The position numbers and the translations under genes were made by a program. From Sclerurus mexicanus (Eukaryota > Chordata > Aves > Passeriformes > Furnariidae): DNA of 64,000 nucleotides. Positions 50,721 to 63,540 of the stretch are shown in pieces. The stretch lies in assembly GCA_013396755.1 (NCBI GenBank), contig VWZF01007822.1, positions 239,255 to 303,254 on the forward strand. The letters run 5' to 3'. The first letter of the stretch is position 1. The number at the start of each line of letters is the position of its first letter. The notes beneath the pieces are model-generated. The model saw nothing but the letters and a program-made list of their open reading frames with translations. It was not told the origin of the DNA and did not search any database.

Positions 50721-52179
50721 CTTAAGCATTAACTTTGGCAATCCACAAACAGACGTAAAGAGAAGACTGCAGTGGCAGAAGTGAGAAGTCTGAATGGGAA
50801 TCCTCAGTTCCATATACACTAATGAAAAAGGGGTTGTGCCTTAGAGAGGAGTTCAAAATATCTCAGAATATAGGAATGAAAAAAATTATGTATGGTTTAT
50901 CAAATTTGTTCTTAATGCAAAAACACATCTCTCTAGCCAGGACCAACTCTAAGATTGCCCCCATTCCCACAAGAATATCTACTACTATACTACAGATTAA
51001 TTAAACTGTTTCTTTTCTAGATTTACAAAGTTACATTTCCTTTTTCCTTATGCTAATCTTACTTGCATGTTAACATTTAAGGAATTCACCTGAGATTTGT
51101 ATTTGGAGTTGTTCAGGCTAACAAGAACACTTCTATTACCCTTCCAAATGGAAGGAGGAGGGATCTAACCCCTGAATACAAAAGGTAGACAGTGGTCTTG
51201 GAATTAATATGGCCAGGTCTTTTCCACTGAACACAGTCCTAAGGATAGTCCAGAGGGCTACATGTGGAAACAGTGCAAGAATGGACAAGTGTTCAGAGCA
51301 ACTACAACATACTGGCAAGAAAGTTTTGAAGTTTTCCTAAATGAGTATACAACGCTTAGTGTCGCAATAATGAGTTTCATTGAGAAGTGAGTTGGCTGAA
51401 TTGATTTGGTCCACCTTAGTTCTCAGAATGTGAGTTGCTTCTTCCCACGCTGCTGCCACAAGAAAGAGAGTTGGAGCAGGAAGATATTAAAATGTTACAA
51501 ATGGGAAAGCCTTGAATAAAGCAGCTACCATGTGTGCTAAGCAAGCATTGGCAAAGAGTGCAACTCTTTCAAAACAAGGTTCAGTGTTTCAAGTTTTTCC
51601 AGCTTCACATTGCTTTATGTGACAGAATGTCTTTAATTACGTTAGCAAAGGCTGAGATAATGTCTATGTTTGGCAAATGTGCTCTGCAATGGCCTAAGGG
51701 CTTCTCTGTGGTGCTGAGCAGCTTCAGTTCCTGTGAATGCTGGGGACTATGCAGACTGAAACCTCTATCCTAGGCAAATGATGATTGCATCATTAGTAAG
51801 CAGTTAATTGCTTTCTCTTTTATCTTAACTGGATCGTGGCTTTTTTGAAGGGTTCATACTCTTTTTTTTTTTCTCCCACTTGTCAGTTTAAGTATTGAAT
51901 AACAGACGGCACTGTGTGTTTGTGGGCTCTTGTGTATCTGCTCCCAAGGAAGCAAATACAAAAAGTGTAGTATATGTGTTTTCCTTGGAGTAATGATAAA
52001 TAAAATATCCACTTGGCTTCATGAAGACAGTGGTCTTTCCTAATGCACAAATAATTTCCAGGTATGGGACTTTGCTCCCTGTATGTGTTCACACTTCCTC
52101 ATGCTGACAGCGGAATGTTTTCAGGAAGAAGATTACAGCAGCAAAAGTAGAAAATTAAGACTGGAATAATCCAAATAAT

Positions 52180-52260
52180 GTGTTGGGGTTTGGGGTTGTT
52201 TGTTTGGGGTTCTTGTGTGTGTTTTGTTTGTTGGTTTGTTGTTTTTTTTAGTTTAGTTTA
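52180..52260. repeat. G/T-rich tract with three GGGG runs
   Basis: ggggtttgggg and then ttgtttgtttggggttc are followed by tgtgtgtg and gttt units. The three GGGG runs within about 26 bp could support a two- or three-tetrad G-quadruplex on the plus strand, but a fourth GGGG run is missing. Confidence 0.9.
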
Positions 52261-54539
52261 TAAAATTTTACTCTCTTCTCTCGTTTTTATTTTGCCTGTT
52301 TAGAAAAACACGTCTTGTGAAGTGTTGAAGACTAACCTCCTTTCCATGTGTTAGAACACATAAGAATCCCAGTTCATCCATACCTTTTAAGGTATGAGAA
52401 CTGCATTTGACTTTAAATAGCAGCATGCAACCACTTATAGTCACGTACCTGTCAAAATGTTCTGCTGAGTCAAAGTTAGAAGAAGCATAAGCCTTAAATA
52501 TACTTTTCAATTTAACACAACAAAAAGAAATTAAAAAATTGTGCCTAAAACAAGCACTCATACCATCACCTTGATGTGATGGACTCATTCTCCATTAAGA
52601 GCAGCAGAAAAAAATCTTTCACAAATTGTCTCCAAAATACAGTACAGGACTGATTGTAAAGTCAAATTATGGAACTTTTTCCATGATTACTAAATCAATT
52701 AGACATTTTGCCATTCATTTCACTGAGAATAAAAACTAGTTTTAGGGCACTATGAGATCCTTTACCTGTGTGCTCATCACACTGAATGCATGGACAGGAA
52801 GGTATTAAAAACCTTTAAAATCAGTATGAAATAATGAATTCTAAGCTGTGTTGTTAAAGGATGCTTCTCCTTTGCTAGCACAAGATCTTACTCAGAGGAC
52901 CTGTCTGTTTTCTTCTAACCAATATTCTATAAAGCCTGTTGTATTAGGTGACATGAAAAACTAATGAATTGATTGAAAATGGCTTGCTTTAATCATTATA
53001 AGTATTTTATGTAACTGAAGACTCATCTCTTGATTTTCTCTAGAGGTGAATATCAGGCATTACAAAACTCCCATTCCAAAACACAGGGACATAGAAAAAT
53101 AAATACTTCAATTCATACTGAGAATTCCTTGTATTGGACCAAGATCATTACACCAACAGGAAAAAAATAATCATATTAAGGCAAAAAAAGACTGGTGGGA
53201 ACTTATAATTTTACCAAATGATTCTGCTGTTTATTATTTTTATTCCACTTTTTTCTATATGTAGGTGTGTTATGAGAACATACCAATGTAAGTTTAGGGT
53301 TAGGGCTGGGCATTGTCAAGCTCTACCAGATGATAGGAGCAATAGTCCCAAAATTGTCCAAAACCTTCACATTCCCTAGTCCTCTCACTCCCAGTAATCC
53401 ATTTCACACACTCCATCTGCAATCCCTTGTCCCTCGTGTCTTACTTTTCCTACCATGCTGTAGTACATTTCCTTTATTTTCCATACTATATACCTACTAT
53501 TCCTTTGGGTCCTAAAAAGCATGAACTGGTGGCTGTGAAACAAGCTCAGTTGAAAGTTAAAGCAAAGTGCTAAAGATCAAATAGGCTGCTGCATCTTACA
53601 GTATCACACTACCAAAGCCACACAATCAACAATTTTGTATCCATCATATTGATTGTCAGTGGAATTTTGAACTCTGTGTGGAAAAAACCAGGCTACTTCT
53701 AGTGAGGTACATGTGGATAATGGTCACACCGCAGCTACATGGTAATTGTAGGAGAAGGAGATTTGGAAACAAGAAGTTTGGAGGTTTAGACCTAAGATCA
53801 CTCTTCCTCAAGGTAGCTCTGTTCTTCATCTGTGATTGTTTCCAAATATGTGTAATGAATGCTTTTTCCTTTACCATGAATCAGTGTTCTCTGAAATCTT
53901 TTCTTTCTTTAATTGAACATTTATTTTATAAAGTTTAAGCAAATGATTGTGTTGGAAGTGCCCTTAGGAGATAGGAGGAATAACAGAGTATAGGGGAGAT
54001 CAAAAGTGTAGTCTATCAAGACCCAAATGAGACTGAATGGCAAATATTGCTATACATTTTATATGGATTCCTGAGTTTGCGGTGACTATAAATGTGAGTG
54101 CATGTATACAAAATGTTCCCTTAAAATGAAAGTCAATATTACATTAACATCATTAACATTCAGATGATGTATACACTTCAAGAGCATTTTTAAAAGCATG
54201 TAACACAGTAAAATCTTATTGCTACAATATAATGTTGCCCTTTAATTTCCAAGAGTAATTTAGAAATAATTTGTTATAAGGAATTCATTACGTGGGTTTT
54301 ATTTTTTTTTCTGCCATGCAGGAGACAAGAAGGATCTCTTCTTTCTGGGATGGATTAGAGGAGCCCTTAATTTTCTGCTGTTTCACTCTTATGTACTATC
54401 AGCATTTTAAGAATAAAGATATCCATAGAAAATTAAATTTTACTTAAATATAGCCAACCTTGTGTGACAAATGAGAGAGATTTTTATCATAAGACAAAAG
54501 AATAATAGTAGTAATAAAAAAAATCTCAGAAATTACTAA

Positions 54540-54870
54540 GAATTCTTTAAGGGTAATTAGAGCCTAATTAGAAATAGAGATGCTATCGGTATGATAATAG
54601 TTACCATTTTATTCATGCCAATGCATAATTTCTCTCAGTGACACAATGTGGTTCTATCCTGAAAGTATGCACTCATAAATTGCTCACAGCAGTTAGTGGT
54701 TGAATTAGTAAAACAACTGTGTTTTGTTTTCTGTAACTAGTTGTCTTCTAAGTACTGATCTGATAATTTTAATTAATCATGGAGAATATTTATGAAAATT
54801 AGCATTAGTTGCCAGAAAGTTCATTATAAGAAATAATTTACATTTGAAATAAAGTGTTAGCTACATAAAA
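54540..54870. other. Candidate conserved noncoding element
   Basis: Dense homeodomain-like cores (ggtaattagagcctaattag, ttttaattaatcatgg, aaattagcattag) with octamer-like atgcataattt in non-repetitive sequence. Inference only. Confidence 0.28.
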
Positions 54871-56813
54871 CCATCTTGATATGGAAGGATGGATGTTATT
54901 GAAGAAAATAGGAAAAATCACTACAGGAAAAAATATTTGAAAATACTTTGGACAATGAGAAAACAGTAGTACATTCCTTTTTCAGTGTCTTTGTCCAACA
55001 CTGATCTACAGACAACAGAACTGCAATTTTTTTAACTATCTTTGGTTGATACAAGTTTGCCAAACAATATATATTGCAAATTAGATATTTTCAAAAGTGA
55101 TATCCTGAATGTCTGACTATTACTGCCTAATGTTCTTATTCATCTAAATAATCATAGGGCACTGATCATATTTGCTTATAACATGAGGAATTTTAAAAGT
55201 TAATTATGATCTTTTTAATGATCAGTTATACAGGAAGAACCATGAAACCACAAAAGAGAGAAGGCTAATCACTTATTTTCTTTCAAACTGCACTTGCAAA
55301 CATGATAGACTCTTGAATGCAGCCAAAATGTATTTATTTCCTTTATTCATGTTTTCATAAAAATGTTAGAAACAAATATAACATTTTTTGCCAATAAATT
55401 TGGGGTTAAATATAATTGAAAAAGCATGGAATTAATTTTATTATTTTTACTCTTTGATAATAAGCACTAGGATATCAAATTTGTTCACTTGTTAGCAAAT
55501 GTTCAAATATCATCAAGAAAATATTCCCAGTAGTACAACAGATGTTGAATGGACCGAATAACTTTTGCTCATTTTCCAGCTGTGATTATCCATTTTTAAT
55601 GTAATGTAATTTTTTTTGCATCATTCTGCAAAAAAATATCAGCAAACCCATTAATTTAAAAAAATCTCACTTTATGCCATAAGAGTAAGTATAAAGCTAG
55701 CAGTTAAGAATTCTTCTATTTTTAAAAGTTTCAGATTTACTTCATTCATACCAAGCTTTTCTTCCAGCAGCAGAAAGAGAATCCCTCAAAAGTAATGCTA
55801 CTTTCAGACATTATGTGGGTTGACACCACAGCCTTCAGTTTGGTTAATTTGCAAGTGGGCATGTGAGGGGGGTTAAATAAAGATGCTACATTTATATTTT
55901 CCTTGGTATTATCTAGATCATATACTTCATACAGATTTAAAGTTTTCTTAAAATTGTAATCCAAGTGAGCTCCCCTGAAGAAGGACCTTTGCTTTACTTG
56001 AAATGGATAGTCATGGATAACTTTATTTATCTCATGGTTGAGAAATAAGGTGGGGGATTACAATCTAGGATTTTCTATAAAAGGGGTTACACTACTTCAG
56101 ATTCAAACTCTGCCACAGTTACAGCTGATTGCTTTCAATAACAGTCACCTAGTCACACTGGGCTGCAGCGCAGGCTAAACCGAAGAAAAGACAGCTCCAT
56201 TGTAAATATCTAGAACTGGACCAGACTCCTAAATTCCCTTTGTAGTCAGTTGAGTGAAGTAGAATTTTTTAAGACATGATTCATATCTATTTAAGAGAAA
56301 TGTCTGCATAGGTCAGGTGTATCTCAGTCTAAAACACAGGTGTGTTGGGTTTTTTTCTGAAGTGGAATCTTTAGAAGACACCCTCTTCTACGACTTTCCT
56401 TCATCTTCCTCATCTTTCTCCTGACCACAAATAGCTGAAGATAAGACACAGTAACTCATTAATACTTTTTACCAGTTGAAAGAAAATATTTTGGGTGTTA
56501 TTTCTAGTGGTTTCTATCAAAGATCTTAGAATTTTTCAAGCTCTCACTTCTTTATTCAAACATCTTACTAAACATGAGATGGCAGACTGCATTGGCTGGC
56601 AAGCCATGCATGATTTCCTGATTACAAATTATAGACCCAACCAGTTGCAATAGGCAGAGTTGCATTTTGCAGGAAAGAGCACATTTTCCAGAAAATCATG
56701 AAGTCCTAACCAGCCATAGGTTAGTCAACTACTTTAACATGGAGAACATGGATTTCTTCCTACAGAAATAAATAGCCAGGTAGCTGAATACATTGATTAT
56801 AGACACCTATATC

Positions 56814-57481
56814 AGAATCATAGAATGTTAAGGGTTTGGAATGGACTTTAAGGATCATTTAGTCCCAAGCTCCCTTGCCATGGTCAGGGACACCTCCTGG
56901 TAGACCAGGTTGTTCAAGGCATTATCCGCTCTGGCCTTGAACACTATCAGGGCTGGGGCATCCTCAACATCCCCGGGCAATCTATTCCAGTGTCTGAACA
57001 CCTTCACAGTAAAAAAAATTCTTCCCAAATTTCTAAACCTAAATCATACTAATATCTGACATAAATTTCCCCTCTTTATTTTGTACCCATTACTTGTCTT
57101 ATCACTACAGTTCCTGCTGAAGGGTCCCTTTCTGGCTTCCCAGTACACGCCCTTCAGACACTGGAATGTTGCTGTGAGGTTTCCACACAGCCTTCTCTTC
57201 TCCAGGCTGAACTGCCCCAACTTTCTCAGCTTGTCTTTGTAGGGGAGGTGCTTCAGTCCTCTTATCAACTTCATGGCCTTCTCTAGACTTGCTCATGTCC
57301 TTCTTATGTTGTGCCCACCAGAACTGTATGCAGCACTGAGATGAGGTCTCACAAGAACAGAGCAGAAGGGCAGAATCATCTCCCTTGACTTGCTGTCCAC
57401 GCTGCTTTGATGCAGTCCAGGATTCAGTTTGCTTTCTTGGCAGCAAGCACACATTGACAAATCATGTTCAGTTTTTCATGA
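56814..57481 (-). mobile_element. CR1 LINE, 5'-truncated copy with readable ORF2 C-terminus
   Basis: A second minus-strand CR1 copy. The sense 3' end (cattctatgattct) lies at 56815-56830. The GCCATGG...GGGACACC and ggccttgaacac blocks follow in the expected order on the plus strand. Between 57044 and 57274 the minus strand reads KLIRGLKHLPYKDKLRKLG followed by FSLEKRRLCGNL and FQCLKG, which are the well-known C-terminal ORF2 motifs of avian CR1 downstream of the RT palm. Similarity continues upstream in sense through a GCxLAAKKAN-like stretch in another frame, showing at least one frameshift, and ends at about 57481. The copy is therefore more heavily 5'-truncated than the one at 119-1027 and has lost the FADD motif. 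It is inactive. Its truncated 5' end lies directly beside a CAAA-rich low-complexity tract (57493-57571). Confidence 0.94.
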
Positions 57482-57492
57482 AAGAGATAAAT

Positions 57493-57582
57493 TTAAAAAA
57501 AAACCACGCAAACAAATGAACAAACAAACAAAATAAAAACCCAACTAACCAAACAAACAAACCCCAAACAACTATATATATA
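57493..57582. repeat. (CAAA)n tract followed by (TA)n
   Basis: caaacaaacaaa-type units with aacccaactaacc interruptions, ending in tatatatata at 57573-57582. It lies directly beside the truncated 5' end of the CR1 copy at 56814-57481. Confidence 0.93.
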
Positions 57583-60500
57583 ACCATTACATGTCTTGAA
57601 CAAATATTCCTTCATCTACCACTTAATAATCATCCAGTCATGCTCTGACACACACAGCAAGAAAAGCCACTCATCTAGAAAAGCTAGCACAAACTTTCTT
57701 ACCACGAAAGAGGCTTTGTCTCTTAGGTTAGTTTTTTGGGGAACTCTTGGCTATTGTCATTGCTGTCCACAAACAGGTATCAGACACAAATAATGCCATG
57801 TCTTTTAAGGCTTCAGGCCAGCGATTTCTACACATCTACATCTGGAGCTGTCAATGGTTACTAAATATTCTTTATTTGTTCATCAGCATTGACCATTTAG
57901 TCATCACCCAGAGTCACATATGCTTTTGTGAGAACATTTGTCCTTAAGTACCACTAACCTATTTTTAGTAATAGGCTTTTCAATGCCAGTTGAAAATTTA
58001 TTCTTGGCTTTACAGTAATAACATTGACTGGAATGTTTTAAAAGCTTCTAAGTAACTGAGGGAATGTATTTGAGAGTGTTTATGACCTTGAATGATGGAG
58101 TTATTTCAATCAAAATTTTAGTATAAGCTTGGACAGTCAATTTCCAGGCAAAGGGACCTTTAACAATGTTTCAACTTAATCAACTGCAATTATTCTTCCA
58201 AGCACTTTATCAGAAAATACTTCTGTGATCATCTCCTACTTTGACTTTTCCAGCCCACCATTCTTCATGTAAAAGAACCAAATGAGATCTTGGAACTGTT
58301 GAAACTGCAAAGCTTGGCACATTTCCTCAGGAAATCTAAATTCAAATCCTCTTGCCTGACTTTTGTTAACACTAAAATATGAAAGATTAAGAAGATCAGC
58401 TTACTAAATATTTGCTTTGGATTCAGCATTTAATACTTGCTAAGTTCTTGCCATTTTTTTGGAAATTGTCCAGTAGAATGTCGCTGTATCTTTTATCAAG
58501 GTGTCAAAGCTGCAGATAATGAAGAAAGTCTTCTGAGTAATAATCTTAAGTAGCTATATAATGCACAACAACTGATTATTTAATTAAAGCTGCCAGTGCT
58601 GGGGCACTCGATATATGTACCAAACGTACATTAATTTGTTAGATGTATTAATTAAGAAAAGGAACAGTAAGGGAAGTCATTTAATGCATTTTGTGCCTTA
58701 TGTACTAATCAAGTCATATGCAAGAGTTGAAGTTTGTCATGACTAACATTGGACAATTCTCATATTATTGTTGTTTTATTCATCATCACAAGCAGTCTTT
58801 CACCATTTTCAGTCTTCTTTGGCACATTGTCATTTTGAATCATGTTATTACTTCCATAACTACTGTCTAGGAGACTGTGCCAGGATCTGTCAGTAACTGA
58901 CCTGCACTATCCCTCCTGCATTCTCCTCCTTTGTTCCCTTTTATTTGCCATTTCAATGTGGATATATTTTTGCCTTTTCTCTTTTGAAAGAATTCATACC
59001 AGATCTTCTTGTTCCCTAGGTCTTTCTCCTTCCTATTCTTTGTCACAGTGAACAAATCATAACTTTTCATTCATTTATTTCTTCACATTCCCTGTTAGAA
59101 GAAAGGAAATATATCTTGGAAATCTTTTCAGAAACCTTTTAAGAAATCTTTTAATTGTCAAAAGATAAACTTTTCACAAGGACACTGTCAACAAGATTTT
59201 TCCGGTTTAAGATAAAATGTCACATTTACCTCAAAACCAGAACCATGTAGAACAGTCCTAGCTGCTTCGTCTGGAAAAAAGCAGTATGACCAAACACAAA
59301 TACAAGTCCGGGTTTTCTGCTTCTTAAGTGAGTATATTTCCCTGAAGTTGTGACTTATATTCTTGGATTCTCAATTCACTCACAGGGATAATTACTGAAG
59401 TCTTAGAAACCTTCACAGAATACAAAAAAAAAAATGTGTCCTGATCTATTTCAGTGGAAATGCACTCCTTCTTAGATTACTGTACCCCAGTCTTTCTTAA
59501 AATCTTACTCATCCTTCTTATGTTAGCTACATATTGCTCAAATCCCTAGAAAATACTTTTTTTCTTTAAATTTTATGTGTTGCTGTCTTTTGCCATGTGA
59601 TTTATTTACCCAATTCAGAAATAGAAAAGAGAAGTCAGGATTTCTAGGAAAGGCAAAAATATATTCTATATTAAAGTAATTCTAGGAAAATCAGAACCAA
59701 GAGAGGTAAAATCTTCTTTACAAGAAAAATGTATTTGAAACATTAAGGTAAGATTTTCTGCTCACTGTCCCATTGTGAACCTGTAAGCCTCAAAGCTATT
59801 TTTCCTGGCTATATCAATTGGTGTAATACAGAACATTATGTCTCCTTTCAAAACTCTGTCTGCTGGAACTGTTAAACCAATACAGTAACTTGAGTCAAAC
59901 TCATTTATGGAGAAGCAATGCTCAGAACAACACTTCAAGGGCAACACAGACTGCAATGTCTGTGATGGTGTTTGTACCCTCAACCATCTTTCAGAATGAA
60001 AAGTCTTTCATAGCATCAAATAATTCAGATAATTCAGACATAAATGTAAATTAGTCACCCATGAGTAATTCTACTTAGAGTTGCAAAAGTTGATACACAT
60101 GCAAAGCATCTTTTCCAGTGATAAATATAAGTTATATAATAAATTTACAAGTGCTTTTCCTAATATCACTGTTCAAAAAGAAAGCAATCCCATTGCCATT
60201 TGGCATAATGAAATCATTTATTCTGTATAAATTGACAACAGACATTTCTAGTCTGATTCATCTGAGTTCTTTTAAAAATCTACTTCAGTGAGATAAGAAT
60301 TGACTATATCACAGATCTACCATAATAATAGTGGTACGCCTATACAATTAACTCAAAGCAGATGTCCACAATTTAGTCAGATTAATCCCATCCATGGTGA
60401 CAAATGTCATCTTAGAAGTATCTTTAGAATGAAATTTTCCTACTGTTTATAAATGCCATGTTGAATGATAATTTAGAACAGTTTTGGACTAGCATTTCAA

Positions 60501-61424
60501 ATAGTTAAAATATGTTAGTAATGAGAGTTATATTTATAAAATTTTGCTAGTTTGGTATTATAATCCACCTTAGACATAAGAAATGTGGAATTCATTCACA
60601 GAAAGCACAGTGGTTGTCTTCACTTACATAATTTAACTGTATGTAAGAGTAAGCTATAGGGACCTCCAAAGGTAGTCTGAAATTAATTTGCAATGCTTCT
60701 CTATATTAGAAGTAGAATAACTGGATTTGTCCTCAGTATTTTCCAGTCCTCCCCATGCTCAATGCCATGGTGCTATTATAAGCCACTTGGCTTCACTCCC
60801 ACTGTTTAGATAGGAAAGATAGAACTCCTTTGAGAAATTACGCCTTTAGACTCAGTGAGAAATATAAGAGCTGGCAGATGTCTCCAGAGAGCTATTCCAC
60901 CTTCAGGATCTCTGTAGTGCATGTGTATTATTTGCTCTCAGCTGAAGAAAATCTCTTTTGAAAAATAATGATAAAATACCTACCTGCCCTAAAATGTATT
61001 TTCCTGTTATAAAAATATTTTTATATAAATTCTTGAAGTTTCACTGTTATGTGTTATTTTATATAGCCTTGTTTTATAGAGATGCTGTCAATAACTTCTA
61101 GGAAAGGTACTACACAGTTGAGGTACTGTGATGAAAAGTGTCAAGACAGACTAGTAGGTCAGAATTTCTAATAGACATAGTAAAATTTTCCATTCATAAC
61201 TTTTTAAAAAGGGCATTTTAAACAGCTTTAGACATTGCTGAAGTGAATGCCACATTCCCCTGACCCTAGAAATCATTTTTAAGCAACTAATTCTCTGACT
61301 AATTCTTTTTTTTTTTCTTTTTAAACTAATATAGCATTTGCTTGCAACATGGCATAAATATTTTGGAATTGATGTCTGAAAGAGATGAGTTCTTTCAGCT
61401 TAAAATGAAGAGTGTCAGTTTGTG
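57583..61424. other. AT-rich noncoding stretch
   Basis: No frame exceeds 73 codons and no repeats are recognised. A candidate conserved segment lies at 58560-58860. Confidence 0.55.
58560..58860. other. Candidate conserved noncoding element
   Basis: Contains tttaattaaagc and attaattaag on either side of two short inverted repeats: agtgc-tggg-gcact at 58595-58608 and atgtac-caaac-gtacat at 58615-58631. Complex, non-repetitive sequence. Inference only. Confidence 0.28.
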
Positions 61425-61580
61425 CCCAGTGTTTTTCTGAAAGTTTCAGAATCCTTTTCATGATATAATCAAAAATTATAATCGTGTCATTATGCATAAT
61501 TACTCTACACCATTACATCACATAATTGGATCAGTTCAAGTTCTAATTGCACAGTTAGAGATATTTGCTATAAGTATGTT
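61425..61580. other. Candidate conserved noncoding element with POU-like palindrome
   Basis: Includes a perfect 12-bp palindrome attatgcataat (61489-61500) next to taatcaaaaattataatcg and acataattgg. The palindrome contains overlapping octamer-like half sites on both strands. Inference only. Confidence 0.25.
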
Positions 61581-61799
61581 TGGGATAAAATTACACTAAT
61601 TTCTTAATTCTGGGACCACAGAGTCCAAATTTCGTATGATGAAAATTTATTTTTGTGGTTCTATCTCACAGCAGGACAAATTTAAAATGGTATTTTAGTT
61701 GTATAACAGTCCATATTTGTTTTCCCCATCACAGTATTAATCTCTATTTGCATTTGTGATGCTCTAAATTTTACTTTTATTTTTAAAGATTAGAACATT

Positions 61800-62110
61800 A
61801 CTTGGTCCACAGCAATGTTAAACCTGCTAATACAGACCACCTCAGCCACTGGTCTAGAAACGAAAAATAATCAAGTGCAGTGGTCAGCACATGGCAAAAA
61901 GCAGATGGGCAGAGACCAGTAGGACCAGAGCCAGCTGGCATGTAAGGAGCAGGGTCTGCCTCACAGTCTTGTGAGGGAGCCAGTTCAGAGAAACTGATGT
62001 GGAGTTACTGGGACACCATTAATAGCCTGGTTCTTTAATGAAACATCTGTGGGTGGGCTATGGCAGCTTGGGCACCACCTGGAATGTTGCCAGCTTCAGA
62101 AGACCAAAAG
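61800..62110. other. GC-richer unassigned patch
   Basis: About 300 bp clearly richer in G and C than its AT-rich flanks (ggagcagggtctgcc, gtgggtgggctatggc). No open frame of note and no family recognised. An old repeat such as a decayed LTR is possible but unsupported. Confidence 0.3.
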
Positions 62111-63179
62111 TCATCAGTAAGATGGCAAAAATTCTGACAGTGACCTTATGATATTGGCATTAGAAATAATCAGATTATGTTTTCTATTCTGCCTTTTGAT
62201 TTTTAAATGACCCCCTTTCCTGTTCTAGCACTAATTGGTGTATGATGATTTCACGTTGAAAGTCGATAAGGTACAACTTTCCATATTTATTCCATTTGTT
62301 CTTTAAGCTAGTGGAACTACAGCAATTTAATTTTATTATCTTGAGTATTCCAATTTCTCCTTGTGTCTATAGCAGGTATTAGAAAATGCTTACCATATAT
62401 TCACAAAAGCATAAAAGCATAAAATAAATAAGAATTTTTTTATTTATTATTTTCACATCTGATATATTGAAAATACTTCTCATCCTAACCTTGGAGAAAG
62501 TAATAACATCAGAAATACATAAAATTTCCAACAGTAATAAATTTATGTATTAAAAATCAACATCATTTTCTTGTAAGCAAATCCCCAAATGATTGCAAGT
62601 CAGAGTGGACTTCTGTTGGAGCATACATGAAAGAAACAAATGGGCAGGGCAGCTCACTCAGAATTACATGAAATTACAGACTTGTTGGGTTCAGAAGGGG
62701 CCCTTGGACACTGTCCAGAAGTATCAATATACTTCTTCCTGTACTGAGAGGGAACAATATGCCTAAACTTCATTCTGCAGAACTGAATCTTTCTTTTTCT
62801 TTCCTTGTACACAACCTGCTGTTCTAGTCCCACCTTTTCTTTTTTTCTTTCTTTTTTCTTTTTTTTTCTAGTGTACATGAGTCCTGCTTACATATGGTGT
62901 TCTCCAACTATATTTGATGTTCAAATTACTCCTTCAAGATTTGATGACTATTTTTATATAATAGATGCTGTTTGTTATAATTGAATGTCCAAGCACAGCA
63001 CAATCATCATGTGAGGAAGAATTTATTTTTACTCCTTTCTAGGAAGCCTAAAGAAAGCAAAACATTTTCCATTGGTCTTTGCATCAGCTACTCAATATTC
63101 TTTCTTATAAGAATTTTGCCTTAACCTGCCATCTCTGTTTCCTTTCTAATCATCTCTAGCAGTAGCATCAAGTTTCTGC
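62111..63179. other. AT-rich noncoding stretch
   Basis: Contains the pyrimidine tract at 62834. A gttgggttcagaaggggccc at 62683-62702 faintly resembles a CR1 tail, but it lacks the terminal attctatg repeat. Confidence 0.5.
62834..62869. repeat. Polypyrimidine (CTTT)n tract
   Basis: ttttcttttttttc-type units make an unbroken pyrimidine strand. A spurious Lys/Glu-rich minus-strand frame (62654-62878) comes from it. Confidence 0.94.
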
Positions 63180-63540
63180 TTTGATACTACTGTGATGGGT
63201 CCAACCAACAAACTAAGGCAATGGGGAAGAACAAGAACCCACCTGTGCCTCCAGCACCCCTCCCTATAGCTCTCTGGTCTGTAGGACCACAGGAATATCA
63301 ACATTTTTTGCCTTCTCCTAGCAGCATGAAGGTCTTCCAGCCAAGTGGTGCATAAACGTTACTCCTAAGAGGGTCTGGGACCCAGCATCAGTGACATCCT
63401 TTACAGCCACCACTCAGAGCTTGCATGGAAAATCAAAGTGGCACTGCAGGAGATCACAGTATATCTCCACAGAAAGGAGCTTATCCTGCTGCTGTGCTAC
63501 TTGTGTCCTCATGTTTGTCATCTCAGGTTGGTGTTAAATG
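63180..63540. other. GC-richer unassigned patch
   Basis: About 350 bp of GC-richer sequence (ccagcacccctcccta, cccagcatcagtgacatcc) with no long frame and no recognised family. A decayed repeat or an exon of an unannotated transcript are both possible. Confidence 0.3.

Larger units (their letters stand above)
50721..56813. other. AT-rich noncoding stretch
   Basis: The longest frame is 106 codons (52268-52588, minus), unrecognised. Contains the G/T tract at 52180, a candidate conserved segment at 54540-54870 and a TATA/initiator-like pair at 56075-56109. Confidence 0.55.

Noticed and set aside
53294..53308. Telomere-like tttagggttaggg
   Set aside because: About two units only, so not an interstitial telomeric array.
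57105..57452. 115-codon minus-strand frame
   Set aside because: It is an out-of-phase frame inside the CR1 copy; the real ORF2 remnant is in the neighbouring phase.
62683..62715. Possible CR1 tail (gttgggttcagaaggggccc)
   Set aside because: It lacks the terminal attctatg repeat and the downstream blocks; similarity is too short.
62654..62878. Lys/Glu-rich minus frame
   Set aside because: It comes from the pyrimidine tract at 62834-62869.
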